Below, piece after piece: positions 9,989-22,400 of a DNA stretch of 64,000 nt (position 1 is its first letter; each line of letters starts with the position of its first letter). The position numbers were made by a program, and so were the translations under genes. Location: assembly GCF_020520425.1 (NCBI RefSeq), contig NC_079488.1, positions 33,037,247 to 33,101,246 on the forward strand, read 5' to 3'. The notes beneath the pieces are model-generated. The model had not been told where the DNA came from, searched no databases, and saw only the letters and a program-made list of their open reading frames with translations. Source of the stretch: Spinacia oleracea (lineage: Eukaryota; Streptophyta; Magnoliopsida; Caryophyllales; Amaranthaceae).

Positions 9989-11508
9989 GGCTTCGTATTC
10001 CGCTTCGTTGTTGGTAGCTTTGAACTCGCAACAGACAGACTGTACTATGGTATCCCTTGTGGCGACTTTAGCATGATGCCGAGGCCTGTCCCCCGTATAT
10101 TGGAGGAACCGTCAGTATGTAGAGTCCATGTTGATGACGATCCACTATCGGTCAATATGTTGACTTCTTGATCGACTTCGTGTTGGAGGCTCGGGCTGAA
10201 GTCAGCCACAAAATCAGCTAGAGCTTGCGGCTTGATGGCTGTGCGAGGTTCGTACCTGATGTCATAACAACCTAATTGTATTGCCCATTTGGACATCCTG
10301 CCAGAAAACTCGGGCTTCCTCATGATTGACTTCATGGGATAGTTAGTTCTAACAGTGATAGGATGACCTTCAAAATAGGGGCGTAATTTAACAGAAGCAA
10401 CGACTAGTGCAAGGACAAGTTTTTCGAGATGAGAGTACCTTGTTTCGACGCTAAGTAAAGACTTACTGACGTAATAAACAGGTAGCTGCTTTCCGTCTTC
10501 TTCTCGTACTCGTACTGCACTGATGGTCGACTCCGTAACTGCAAGGTATATCTGTAGTTCTTCATTGTCTTTTGGTTTGGACAGTAGCGGGGGGTTTGAC
10601 AGGTACTGCTTGAGTTGTTGCAATGCGTCTTCGTGTCGGTCGGTCCAGCTGAACTTCTCGTTTTTCCTAAGGATGTCGTAGAACAATTTGCATTTGTCGG
10701 ACGACCTGGAGATGAAGCGGTTGAGGGCGGCCACTCTGCCTGCTAACTTCTGTATGTCCTTTTGATTTCGAGGTGATTGTAGGTTGATGATTGCGCGGAT
10801 CTGATCAGAACTAGCTTCGATGCCTCTTTGAGTAACCATATAACCCAAGAACTTCACGGAGGAGACTCCGAATGAGCACTTGGTGGGGTTGAGCTTCATG
10901 TTGTACTCCCGTAGTACGTCGAAGGCTTGTTGGAGATGCGAGATGTGATCTGAGGCTTTCTTGGATTTTACTAACATGTCGTCGATGTAGACTTCCATTG
11001 TGTCGCCTAGCTTTTTTCTGAACATTTTGTTGACTAGGCGCTTATAGGTGGCGCCTGCATTTCTCAAACCGAATGGCATGACCTTGTAACAGTAAGTTCC
11101 TAGCTCCGTGATGAAAACGGTTTTCTCTTGGTCTTCTGGGTGCATCAAAATCTGGTTGTATCCACTGAACGCATCCATGAATGTGAGCATCTCATGCCCC
11201 GCAGTAGCATCAACCATGGCGTCGATGTGGGGTAAAGGAAAAGAGTCTTTGGGGCACGCCTTGTTGATGTCGGTGAAGTCTATGCAAACACGCCATTTCC
11301 CATTCTTCTTTCAGACTACGACGACATTGGCCAACCATTCTGGATATTTTACTTCCCTGATCTTTCCCGTATCTAATAGTTGCTGAACTTCATCATTGAT
11401 AATTTGGTTGCGTTCTGGGGCAAACTTCCGTCGTTTCTGTTTGACGGGCTTGTGACGGGGGTCAACACTGAGCTTGTGAGTAATGACGTCTGGTCTGATG
11501 CCTGGCAT
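9989..11508 (-). pseudogene. Element B pol, reverse transcriptase and RNase H
   Basis: The RT fingers begin near 11508 (FAPERNQIINDEVQQLLDTG, PEWLANVVVV) and stop at an in-frame TGA near 11311. The frame then continues with [28 protein letters not shown] and catalytic YIDDMLVKSK. Next is RNase H (YYVSKSLLSVETRYSHLEK, ITVRTNYPMKS) and the start of the second RNase H (LHTDGSSNIRGTGLGIML). A stop at 10045 followed by a frameshift breaks the second RNase H just before NNEAEYEAL. In the first RNase H, TDYPM-type catalytic context has become TNYPM. RT itself keeps both active-site Asp residues. Confidence 0.9.
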
Positions 11509-11700
11509 ATCTTCATGGGACCACGCGAAGCAATCTGCATTGGCTTTGAGAAACGTGACAAGCTCCGACCTGATGTCGTCGGGTACGTCACATCCAATAA
11601 AAATAACCTGTTCCGGCTTTGCGGGATCTAAGACGACCTCGTCGAGTTGCTTGGATTTGGGCTCCTTATAGCTTGCTGGTTCGGAACCAGACTGTAGTTG

Positions 11701-12462
11701 TTATAATGAGCTTTTATTGGTGGCTGAGGGCTTTAGGGCTGCCTTGTAACACTCTTTGGACTCTTGCTGATCTCCCTTGATTTCCTGAACCCCCCATCGA
11801 GTCGGGAACTTGATGGTTTGGTGGTACGTTGAAGGCATGGCCTTCATGTCGTGGATCCAGGGCCTGCCCAAGATAATGTTGTAAGATGAAGGGCAATCAA
11901 TAACACAAAATTTTACCTGTTGGTTGATTCCTTGAGCGTAAACAGGTAGGGTGACTTCTCCGAAGGTGGTTTTTGCTTCACCGCTGAACCCTATGAGCAC
12001 GGTGGATTTTTTAACGACATCTGTATCTGGGTTGAGCCCCATCTCCTTGAGGGCATCGAGCATCATCACATTAGATGAGCTACCGTTGTCGACAAGGACT
12101 CGTTTGATCATGCAGTTCCCAACAGGGATGGATATCTCCAAGCCGTCATGATGTTTATCCGAGATGTCTCCTGCATCAGATTCATCAAAAGATATAGGGT
12201 TTAGATATTTTGCGGCTACGGCTCGGGCCGGTCTGTCTATCTCATTTTCTCGGGCGTGCCTCTTTGCTGCAGAATAAGTCAAACCACAAATGTCAGAGCC
12301 TCCAACAATAAAATTCACAGTTTTAGTATGAGGGGGAGGTGGAGGAGGTCGAGATGGAGATGGAGAGTTAGAGTTGTCTTTGTTGACGACGCCAGATGCT
12401 TTGTCTGACATGACGTCCTTGAGGTAACCATTTTTCAACAGATAGGCTACTTCTCTTCTCAA
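11701..12462 (-). CDS. Element B aspartic protease region
   Basis: 253 codons. A proline run (SPSRPPPPPPHTKTV) marks the linker after the nucleocapsid. The retropepsin-like active site reads VLVDNGSSSNVM, with DNG in place of the common DTG/DSG, and ILGRPWIHDM is the conserved second protease motif. It forms the middle of the Gag-Pol polyprotein. The region between 11509 and 11700 continues towards RT in another frame, so at least one frameshift is present. Confidence 0.8.
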   Translation of the reverse strand: MRREVAYLLKNGYLKDVMSDKASGVVNKDNSNSPSPSRPPPPPPHTKTVNFIVGGSDICGLTYSAAKRHARENEIDRPARAVAAKYLNPISFDESDAGDISDKHHDGLEISIPVGNCMIKRVLVDNGSSSNVMMLDALKEMGLNPDTDVVKKSTVLIGFSGEAKTTFGEVTLPVYAQGINQQVKFCVIDCPSSYNIILGRPWIHDMKAMPSTYHQTIKFPTRWGVQEIKGDQQESKECYKAALKPSATNKSSL

Positions 12463-12601
12463 CGCAACGCAGTCGTTGGTGGTGTGACCGATGTCGGCAT
12501 GGAAATCACACCATTTTGAGGGATCCTTCTTCGACTCGGGTTTGCTGGACTTCGGTGGCCACTACACTGCTTTCCCATCTTCGAGAGGTGGTTCATCATA
12601 C

Positions 12602-14386
12602 CTACAGTGTCAACACAGAAAGAATATTCGTTAATTTTCGGAGGCAGATCCGGGCTGTTCTTCCAGTCGGAGTCCCATCTTCCACCACTGCTACATCTTG
12701 AGGTCGGGAATAAGGAGCATGACGATCATTGCTTCTCTTGGAATAGGGCAATCGTCTTTCCGTCTTTGAGTAGTCATTACTCCCTTTCCGGGAATAGAGA
12801 GTTTCTTCCAACCTAACTTGGGCCATTGCTTTGGCTTGAGCGTCTTCGAACGTCTTGCAGGGGTATTTAATCAGGTCTCTCCAGAGATCGGTTTCGCCGT
12901 ACAATCCTTGCCTGAACGCTTCGATCGCCGTTGGGACGTCACATTCAGGTACAGTTACCTTTTCCCTGATGAACCGGGCTATATAGTCCTTCAGGGGTTC
13001 GTCAGGACGTTGGATTACACGGTATAGGTCGCTTGTCTGCTTTTCTAGGCACCGGCTGCTAGCGAACTGCTGATTGAACATGTTGTCGAGATGGGAAAAA
13101 GAGGTGATGCATCCATTTGGCAGGCTGGTTAACCACTTCAAGGCGGGTCCAACCAGTGTCGAACCGAACCCCTTGCAAAGGCTGGCTTCTCTCATGTGTT
13201 TGGGCACCGGAATGGTCATCATCCGCTGTTTGTAGGTTAAGATATGTTCCCTTGGATCGGTCGTCCCGTCATACATGGGCATGTTGGGTGGGCTGAATCG
13301 CTTCGGGATGTCGATTGCATCAATGGGGTCGGCATATGGGGAGTCGACATAACTGTCTAGGCTGGCTTCTTTGATTGGTGTTGGCACTCCTGGGATTTTG
13401 TTTTATCATAGTCATGATTTTTTGGAGTTGGTGATTGGTGTTCTCACAGATGCTGTTGAGCACCGGGACGAGTGGGATGAATGTTTCGGGAAGGCTAGCT
13501 TGGAGATGTTGATAATAGGTATTTTGTGGGTATACACCATGAGGTTGGTGAGGAGTGAACTGCGGTACCACTTGTCGCATGTAAGGGGGCGTTCCTTGAG
13601 TAGCGTGGGTACCTGCAACATAAGGGAAAGGAGTTACGAAACCGTGACTAACTAGAACGACTGACCTGTTAAGAGGAGTGTATGGAGAATAGTTTCGAGA
13701 AGAGTCAAGGCGCATTAGGGAATTTGGAAACGCTGCTTGTGGCGCCTGGCTGGCTAAAGGAACCGCCATCAACTGGGGGGTGCTCCTGGCGCCGAAGTGA
13801 CTAGGTTGACGACATGTTGGACGACTTGCTGAGAGAAGAGTTGGTCCCACGACATTTGAGTCACTGGCGCTGATCCTTGTGCTGGAATTGCAACGGGCTG
13901 AGGCATCGACATGGTTACCATTGGGAGTGGTAACGTAGGAGACGCCGGAACAGAGGCGGGAGCCGACACCATGGTGGATGTCGTCATGCCGACCTGAGAT
14001 GGGGCGACCCGGGCAGCTGTCGTGGCGACGACGGTCGCTGATGTACCTGCAGAAGATGGTCGAGTTGGAAGCGGGGGAAGCCAACTCGGGTTAGAGCGGG
14101 GCTGATTCGGTAGTGGATCGAACTCGCGGATCTGCTCGAGAACAGGACCCCCAGGCTCGCCAAAGGGTATATGGAGGGGATGCTCTGGAGCGGCGTCAAG
14201 ATCCAAGCGGCGGTTTAGCCCGGAGGTGTCTCGTCGGTACTAGAACCTGGATTCGGTGGCGATGGAGGCGGTGGACCTGACTTGGGAGTGCAACGCTTCA
14301 TTTTCCTTTTGGAGGATATTAATGCGCTGCTCCATGGCTTCGAAGCGACGAGTGATATCGTCGGACGATCTAGCATTTCCGGCCAT
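12602..14386 (-). pseudogene. Element B gag
   Basis: Translation starts at ATG 14386 (MAGNARSSDDITRRFEAMEQ, a coiled N-terminus) close behind the primer binding site. It then passes through several frames: a Pro-rich segment at 14215-14300, QIREFDPLPNQPRSNPSW at 13769-14206, and HQPHGVYPQNTYYQHLQ at 13400-13600. It ends in the gag core at 12602-13387 (YADPIDAIDIPKRFSPP, MYDGTTDPREH, LVGPALKWLTSLP, FNQQFASSRC, LKDYIARFIREKV). That core is the capsid-like retrotransposon gag domain. At least three frame changes occur, so this copy cannot make a full Gag. Confidence 0.85.
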
Positions 14387-14424
14387 GGTGATTGGAATGG
14401 TATTATCAAGCTGTTTTTTATTGT

Positions 14425-14447
14425 CAGCCCCACGGTGGGCGCCAAAT
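14425..14447 (-). other. Primer binding site of element B
   Basis: Directly after the 5' LTR on the minus strand comes TTGGCGCCCACCGTGGGGC. Its TGGCGCC start and position are those of the tRNA primer site of Tat-like gypsy elements. I do not assign the tRNA. Confidence 0.75.
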
Positions 14448-14836
14448 TGTTTTGGGCAAATTCGACTTAGAGACGAGCTTGCCTTGATGATGGTGCTAAC
14501 AATCGATCGAGCTAGATAATTGAAAATGGTGAGAGCAAGTTGTAATAGCATGGAATGATAGTGTGTTTATTGCTTAGAAATCGCGTATGTAAGTAGACAA
14601 GATTAAGCCATTTTATAGGCATTTACAATGAATGTGTAACGTTTGTGCTTAATTGCACATAATTAGACAATAAATACGTAATGAAGGCCGGCTTCATCAA
14701 GGGTTTGTAACGGCTGTTTTGATCCCAACCGTTGAGAGTGAGTTCGAACGGTGCCACCATGTGCCTTGCTGGCAGCCACGTATGCAATGCTTGCTACGTT
14801 TGCCACGTCACCAAGAGGGTATTTTCCCCCCTAACA
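14448..14836 (-). repeat. 5' LTR of element B
   Basis: 389 bp, TGTTAGG to CCCAAAACA on the minus strand. It is followed on the plus side by the target duplication TATTA. It pairs with 4596-4985. Confidence 0.95.
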
Positions 14837-14841
14837 TATTA

Positions 14842-15817
14842 CTGGCCCACTCTCAAGGAGGACGCACTTGACTTGGTTAAGCGATGTGATAAATGTCAAC
14901 GTTTTGCTCATCTAATTCGACGGCCGGCTCAGAAGCTAACACCTATTACAATTCCCATACCATTTGCTAAATGGGGAATGGACTTACTAGGTCCTTACAC
15001 GACGGCCCCAGGAGGAGTGCGCTATGTGATAGTCGTTGTCGATTATTTCACCAAATGGGTAGAAGCCGAAGCCCTGAAAAACACCAAGGCACAAGACGTG
15101 AGAGCCTTCATTTGGAAAGACATCATTACAAGATTCGGTGTGCCTTAATCTATTGTCTTTGATAATGGGCCACAATTCAAGACACCCAAGTTTGAAAACT
15201 GGTTAGCTGATCAAGGCATCACGGCATGCTTTGCATCAGTTGGCCGTCCTCAAGCAAACGGACAGGTGGAAGCATTCAACAAAATTATTTCTGAAGGGAT
15301 GAAAAAGAAGCTTGATGAAGCAAAAGGGTTATGGGCCGACGAGTTACCCAATGTTTTGTGGTCTATACGGACCACGGGAAAAAACTCCACAGGAGAAACA
15401 CCATTCTTATTAGCATATGGAGCTGAAGCCGTCCTACCAATAGAAATGTGCGAACCAACTCTGCGCGTTATGTTATTTGATGAAAATGCCAATTGGGAAA
15501 TTATGAAGGCGGCCTTGGATTTCCTACCAGAAACCAGAGGGAGCGCGGCTTTACGACAACAACTTTACAAACTACGAATGACTAGAGAGTACAACAAAAA
15601 GGTCTCCAGAAGAATCTCAAAAGTTGGAGATTTTGGGCTAAGAAAGATGGAAGCTGATGGACGTGCTAATGAACAAGGAAAACTCACTCCCACCTGGGAA
15701 GGTCCATACGAGATCTATGAGGAAGTTCGTGACGGAACCTAACGGATTCAAGACATGCAGGGGCGTCCCATTTTACGTACCTGGAATGCGGACAACTTAA
15801 AGAAATACTTTTTGTAA
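14842..15817 (+). pseudogene. Element A pol, second part: integrase core and C-terminus
   Basis: The frame of element A resumes right behind the target duplication. It gives the CC half of the zinc finger (VKRCDKCQRFAH), the catalytic core (MDLLGPYTTAPGG, SIVFDNGPQF, GRPQANGQVEAFN) and the C-terminal domain (TWEGPYEIYEEV, RTWNADNLKKYFL, stop 15815-15817). An in-frame stop replaces a residue just before SIVFDNG (about 15147) and another lies at 15740. Apart from these the frame is well kept, suggesting relatively recent decay. Confidence 0.9.
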
Positions 15818-16393
15818 GTTTGACATCTATGTTTTCTTGTTAATGAACAATCATTTTGTAAGAATAAAGACGTCCACACAAAAGACACATCATGTAGCAC
15901 GGCTTATTGAGTTTTAAATGAAAAATCTCCCTGCAAGCCGGCCTTGCAAGGGAATGTTTATTTATGTCACATACATTATTCAATGTCCTGAAAATAGGTC
16001 CAAACAATAACATTCTCCTAAGAATTAAAGACTAGTCGTTTAAAGGCCTATGAAGTGGCCCAGATTAGCACCCTCACTAGGCTGATCACCTAGAACACAG
16101 GGGTACACATTTCAAAAAGCTATATGAAGTAGCTAAAGACCTTGGAAAAAAAGACCAAGGCAAATAATTGCCATCCCTGCTTAGGGGCGAAGGCTATAAT
16201 AAATGTTGAATTAACCAACATCATAAAAAGTAAACAGGAACGGCAAATAAGATAAGGCAAAAGACAAAAACGTCCATACAAAGAAGCCTATTCATTCCAA
16301 TAAGTCAGTTGTAATTACAAATTATGCACAAAAAGGCATTGAGGAAGATGTCAAAAAACCAAATCACAAAAAATTCAAGGTCCCTAAGAAGCT
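15818..16393. other. Non-coding spacer of element A
   Basis: No open frame and no recognised motif. It corresponds to the gap between pol and the convergent antisense gene. It contains a small inverted repeat around CTTGCAAGG / CCTGCAAG near 15930-15950. Confidence 0.5.
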
Positions 16394-17309
16394 TCATTCA
16401 TCATCATCGCCGGGAACAAATTCAGGAGGAGGACGTCCTTCTTTCAGGGCCTTCTCCACCTCCACCTGATGATCTATGAACCTCTCAAACCAGTTGAAGA
16501 GACGCATGCTGGCAAACTCTGAATTCCAAGCCAGCTCAATGCCTCCGCGGATCGACCTCTCACCAAGCACGGCAGACTGGCTACGCACCTCCTTGGATTT
16601 AGCCACCTCCTTGCGAGCCTCCTCCAGCTGTGACTCCAGTTCCTTAAACTTGGCGTCAAGACGAGACAGCTCGTCCTCTTTCTCCTTTCTCTTCTCAGAA
16701 AGATCCTTCATATCTTGGAAGTTCTGATCAATCTACTCAACACATTTCTTGTTTTCAGCACGTTGAGAAGCCAGGGACTTGGCCAGCGCGTCGATCATCT
16801 CCTTCCTGGTAAGACGAAGCTCCTCCAGCTCAGCAAAATGATGATCACCACACTGACTAGCAAGGAGACGGGCTCTAGTCTCTTCTTGCACCAGAGAAGT
16901 ACGCCACTTCCTCAGCGAGTCCAACAGGATAAACATCTGCAAAGAGGCAAAGCTAAGTTTCGAAACACGAAGAAAAGAAATATTCCACTAAAAAAAAGGA
17001 AAGAAAAACTTACATCCAGTGCAGAGGACTGCATGGCGGCAAGATGATTCTCAGCCGCCTCAGGAAGAGTTTCAGCGTACTCCGGAGGAATAGCACTGCG
17101 CATCAGGTTCATCATCTTGACGCGGTCCCGAGAAGAAAAGCGGCCTGAAGCAGGGATCTGGTCCAACTCAGCATTTATGGATTTCTGAGGATCAGGTATT
17201 TCTATTGCAAAAACAACAGCCTTAGAATCCCTGGGACAGACTATAGAACTGCCAGACGAAGAACGGCAAGTGGTTACGATGTTGCAATAGAACTTACCAC
17301 CCGAGTTCC
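16394..17309 (-). pseudogene. Antisense gene of element A, 3' exons (coiled coil)
   Basis: On the minus strand an exon at about 17205-17014 reads SINAELDQIPASGRFSSRDR and RSAIPPEYAETLPEAAENHL, with a GTAAGT donor after LD and an acceptor after the T-rich stretch ending GCAATAG. A second exon from about 16939 to 16394 is a long heptad-rich coiled coil (RKEMIDALAKSLASQRAENK, EKRKEKEDELSRLDAKFKEL). It ends in an acidic tail (PEFVPGDDDE). One in-frame TAG interrupts it at about 16735. A donor (GTAAGTTC) near 17295 belongs to the exon cut by element C. This is the same architecture as the antisense gene of element B. Confidence 0.7.
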
Positions 17310-18593
17310 TGGTAGGTTATGATACATATGAATAAACATAAATCATGCGGAAAAACCATAAAGCCAGGAAACATATTATTTACACATAATCATTTAGCAT
17401 AATTCAGATGCATACACTTTGTAGCGTGCCCTCCCTAGCTGCGCCCGAACCGAACAAGAACAAGTCTTTAGGACTCCAAGTGTCGTCCCTCCGTAGATAG
17501 CCCACAGCACGTCCGGATCCGCCTTAAGCTTGACCAACTTTTGAATACTTCAAATCCAGATGTAAATATGTGACCCTAGGCACCTATTTATAGAGTTTAT
17601 GGAAAGGAATTATAATCCTACTAGGATATGGATTTATTAAATAGAATCCTATTAGAACTCTAAATGATAAATTTAATCTTTTAGGATTAGGATTTAATCA
17701 ATGCACGAATTCCGATAGAATTAGGATTCGTTACGAACACGAGCACACGCACACGCATGCACGCCCGCACGCAGGCCTAGCGACCCACGCCGAGCGCACA
17801 GCGCATGCGGCCTCGCAGCCCATGGGCTTCGTGCGCGCCCTCCATTGCTTGGTTGGGCCTGGTCGAGCACTTGGCGTGCGGCTTGCTGGGCGTTGGCCTG
17901 GCCTCGTGCTGGGCCTTCGTCTAGCAAGCCTCGTCCGATGCTAATTCGTACAATACACTTTCCGATTAAATTCCCGATTCCGGAATTCATTTCCAATACG
18001 AACAATATTTAATATTTCCGATTCCGGAATTAATTTCCCTTTCGAACAAATATTTAATATTTCCGTTTCCGGAATTATTTTCCGTTTCCGATAATATTTC
18101 CGATTCTGACAATATTTCCGTTTCCGGCAATATTTCCGATTCCGGCAATATTTCCATTTCCGATAATATTTTCCGATACGTACCATGTTTCCGTTTCCGG
18201 CAACATCTACGACTTGGATAATATTTTTATTACCGATACGATCCATATTTCCGTTTCCGGCAATATCATCGTTTCCGGAGTATTCATTTCTTGCTTGTGA
18301 CGATCTCAGCTCCCACTGAAACCAAGATCCGTCGATTCCGAATATCCATAGATGGAGTATTTAATTCCATTAAATACTTGATCCGTTTACGTACTATTTG
18401 TGTGACCCTACGGGTTCAGTCAAGAGTAAGCTGTGGATTAATATAATGAATTCCATTTTAACTGAAGCGTCCTCTAGCTAGGCATTCAGCTCACTTGATC
18501 TCACTGAATTATTAACTTGTTAATTAATACTGAACCGCATTTATTAGACTTAATATTATATGCATACTTGGACCAAGGGCATTATTTCCTTCA
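17310..18593 (-). repeat. 3' LTR of element C
   Basis: 1284 bp. On the minus strand it starts TGAAGGAAATAATGCCC and ends near CCTACCA. It holds a GC-rich stretch (17740-17940) and a TTCCGG-rich stretch (17955-18290) with many copies of TTTCCG(T/A)TTCCGG. Compared with the 5' LTR it lacks 17 bp around 17852 (between repeated TGGGC). Confidence 0.95.
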
Positions 18594-18606
18594 GTCTCCC
18601 ACTTGT
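18594..18606 (-). other. Polypurine tract of element C
   Basis: CAAGTGGGAGAC on the minus strand, directly before TGAAGG of the 3' LTR. AAGTGGGAGA is the usual copia PPT form. Confidence 0.8.
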
Positions 18607-19457
18607 CCTTAGGGACAAGTGTGCATTTCCTAATTCCTTTGTCGCTCGATGCTTGCTCTTTGAACATAAGGTAAGAGTTGTCATCCTTATTATGTCCAGA
18701 GGTGTTTCTCGGTTTCAGAGTTCAACGGATCAAATAAACATATAATCATAGCCTATGATTCATCCGAGCACGGCCATGCATTTTACAGTTTCTAGCTCTC
18801 CGAGTGGCCTTGTACAACTTTTAAGCATCTCATCCCGATTTATGGGAGGACAATCCCAATCTTGTGATCTTGAGATTAGACTTTGTTTGATAGGTGATTA
18901 CCTGAGCGTTGCCTTTATAGCCTCCTTTTACGGTGCGACGGTTGGTCAACGTCAAAGTAACCAGTTCTCAAACAAGTAATCTCAAATCACTCAGGTATTG
19001 AGGATTTAGTGTCTAATAATTTTAATGAAATTTACTAATGACAGATTTTCATCTCTTACAGTAAAGTTTCATAGGTCTGTCCGATACTAGTCTTCCCAAA
19101 GTAAGTATCTATGCAAATGATTATGACATTGCCATGTCCACATAGTTCAAGAAACAGAACTACTAGTCATCTTGCATTCTAGTCGTCTAACGTTTTCTAT
19201 GCGTCCAATTTTATAGAAAACTACGACTAGGGACCATTTTCAACTTTTGACATTCAAGTTCACTTGATAGACATTTCTTAGTCATAGGACTGGTCCTGAC
19301 AGTCTATCTTGAATATTTCGTCAAATTGAAGGGACTCATCATTTAATAAACCACAAATTAAATGGAAAATTAATTCTATTCATTTATTGTGAATGATTAA
19401 CCAATAATGTTTTACAAAGTATTAAACTCTAAAACTTTAAAACATTAAATAAGGACA
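18607..19457. other. Non-coding segment between copia pol and the 3' LTR
   Basis: About 850 bp without an open frame or a recognised motif. It is the untranslated tail of element C on the minus strand. Confidence 0.6.
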
Positions 19458-22400
19458 TCAAAGCCATTCTCCAATATGCTTGATTCCCATAGCTGCAGTG
19501 TGCGAGTTGTGCTTCGCCTGCGGCAGAGGTTTAGTCAATGGATTTGATATGTTGTCATCAGTTCCAATCTTGCTTATCTCGACTTCTTTTCTTTCAACGA
19601 ACTCTTGTAGAAGGTGAAATCTACGAAGTACACTTGACTCTTTGGTGGTGTCTAGGCTCCTTTGTCTGTGCAATAGCTCCGTTATTATCACAATACAGGG
19701 CTATTGGTCCTTTAATGGAGGGGACTACACCAAGTTCACCTATGAACTTCCTTAGCCATATAGCTTCCTTTGCTGCTTCATGTGCAGCAATGTACACCGC
19801 TTCAGTTGTAGAATCCGCAATGGTGCTTTGCTTTGCACTTTTCCAACTTACTGCTCCTCCGTTGAGGCAGAAGACAAACCCAGACTGTGATCTGAAATCA
19901 TCTTTGTCGGTTTGGAAACTTGCGTCCGTATAGCCTTTAACAAATAATTCATCATCTCCACCATAGACCAGGAAGTCATCTTTGTGCCTTTTCAGGTACT
20001 TCAGAATATTCTTGGCAGCAGTCCAATGTGCCTCTCCTAGGTCTGATTGGTATCTGCTCGTAGCACTGAGTGCGTACGCAACATCCGGGCGTGTACATAT
20101 CATAGCATACATTATTGAACCAATCAATGATGCATATGGAATCCCATTCATTCGTCTACGCTCATCAAGTGTTTTTGGGCACTGAGTCTTGCTTAGAGTC
20201 ATTCCATGAGACATGGGTAGGTAGCCTCGCTTGGAGTCTTCCATCTTGAACCTATCAAGCACCTTATTGATATAAGTGCTTTGACTAAGTCCAATCATCC
20301 TTTTAGATCTATCTCTGTAAATCTTGATGCCTAATATGTACTGTGCGTCTCCTAGATCCTTCATTGAAAAACATTTCCCAAGCCAAATCTTGACAGAGTT
20401 CAACATAGGAATGTCATTTCCGATAAGTAATATGTCGTCGACATATAATACTAGAAAAGCAATTTTTCTCCCAATGACCTTCTTGTATACACAAGATTCG
20501 TCTGCGTTCTTGATGAAACGAAAGTCACTAACTGCTTCATCAAAACGTATATTCCAGCTCCTGGATGCCTGCTTAAATCCGTAGATTGATTTCTTTAGCT
20601 TGCATACCTTTTTAGCATTCTTTGGATCCTCAAAACCCTCAGGCTGTGTCATAAACACAGTTTCTGTTAAAACGCCGTTTAAGAAAGCGGTTTTGACATC
20701 CATCTTCCATATTTCGTAATCGTAATATGCAGCGATTGCTAACATTATCCGAATAGACTTTAGCATTGCAACTGGTGAAAAGGTTTCATCGTAATCCACA
20801 CCGTGGACTTGCCTGTAACCTTTTGCAACCAATCTAGCTTTGAAAACTTCTAGTTTCCCATCCTTGTCCTTTTTCAGTTTGAAAACCCATTTGCTTCCAA
20901 TGGCTTGGTAGCCATCTGGCAAATCGACCAAATCCCAAACTTGGTTTTCAGACATGGAGTCTAATTCAGATTGCATGGCTTCTTGCCATTGCTTGGAGCT
21001 AGGGCTCGTCATAGCTTGTTTGTAAGTCGCAGGTTTATCACTTTTAAGTAATAGAACATCATAGCTCTCGTTCGTCAAAATACCTAAGTACCTTTCCGGT
21101 TGAGATCTATATCTCTGCGATCTACGCGGGGTTACATCTCTAGATTGTCCATGATTCTCACCAGAAACTTCTAAAGATCTCTGAGTTTCATCCTGAATGT
21201 CATCTTGAGCATTCTCTAGATTTTGTTGTTCGACTCGAATTTCTTCGAGGTCTGCTTTTCTCCCACTTGTCATTTTGGAAATGTGATTCTTTTCCAAAAA
21301 GATACCATCTCGAGCAACAAACACCTTGTTCTCAGATGTATTGTAGAAGTAATACCCCTTTGTTTCCTTTGGATAGCCCACAAGGATACATTTGTCAGAT
21401 TTTGGATGAAGTTTGTCTGAAATTAATCGTTTGACGTATACTTCACATCCCCAAATCTTAAGAAAAGACACTTTTGGAGGCTTTCCAAACCATAACTCAT
21501 ATGGAGTCTTTTCAACAGCTTTAGACGGAGCTCTATTTATAGTGAGTGCGGCTGTATTTAGTGTATGTCCCCAAAATTCTATTGGAAGTTCGGCCTGACC
21601 CATCATTGATCTAACCATGTCTAGCAAGGTTTTGTTCCTCCGTTCCGACACACCGTTCCATTGTGGTGTTCCAGGAGGAGTCAATTCTGATAGAATTCCA
21701 CATTCTTTCAGATGGTCATGAAATTCATAGCTCAGATATTCACCGCCTCTACCAGACCGCAGTGCCTTAATCTTCTTGCCTAATTGATTCTCTACTTCAC
21801 TCTGAAATTCCTTGAATTTGTCAAAGGATTCAGACTTATGCTTCATTAGGCAGACATAACCATATCTACTGAAGTCATCAGTGAAAGTGATAAAGTAGCT
21901 GAAACCACCCCTAGCATTTGTACTCATTGGTCCACATACATCTGTATGGATTAAACCCAATAGTTCAGTTGCTCTTTCTCCAACTTTAGAGAAAGGTTGC
22001 TTTGTCATTTTGCCAAGTAAACATGATTCGCACTTACCATAATCCTCTAAGTCAAATGGTTCTAGAATTCCTTCCTTTTGAAGTCTCTCCATGCGTTTCA
22101 AGTTAATATGGCCTAATCGACAATGCCACAGATAGGTGAGATATGAATCATCCATTTTGGCCTTTTTGGTATTTATGTTATAAACTTGTTTGTCGTGATC
22201 TAATAAATAAAGTCCATTGACTAATCTAGCAGATCCATAAAACATCTCTTTAAAATAAAATGAACAACTATTGTCTTTTATTATAAAGGAAAATCCCTTA
22301 GCATCTAAGCAAGAAACAGAAATGATGTTTTTAGTAAGACTTGGAACATGGAAACACTCTTCCAGTTCCAAAAGTAGCCCAGAGGGCAACGACAAATAAT

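Larger units (their letters stand above)
4596..14836 (-). mobile_element. Element B: nearly complete Ty3/gypsy (Tat type) retrotransposon
   Basis: Two LTRs in the same orientation (4596-4985 and 14448-14836) bound a 10.2-kb element. Its gag, protease, RT, RNase H and integrase read on the minus strand in the usual gypsy order. The 5-bp target duplication TATTA is at 4591-4595 and 14837-14841. The insertion lies in the integrase gene of element A, whose reading frame resumes at 14842. By eye the LTRs differ at about ten positions plus one single-base indel over 390 bp. That suggests an insertion around a million years old under usual plant rates (inference). An antisense gene (5305-7289) lies between pol and the 3' LTR. 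Frame breaks in gag, RT and RNase H show it is no longer autonomous. Confidence 0.95.
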
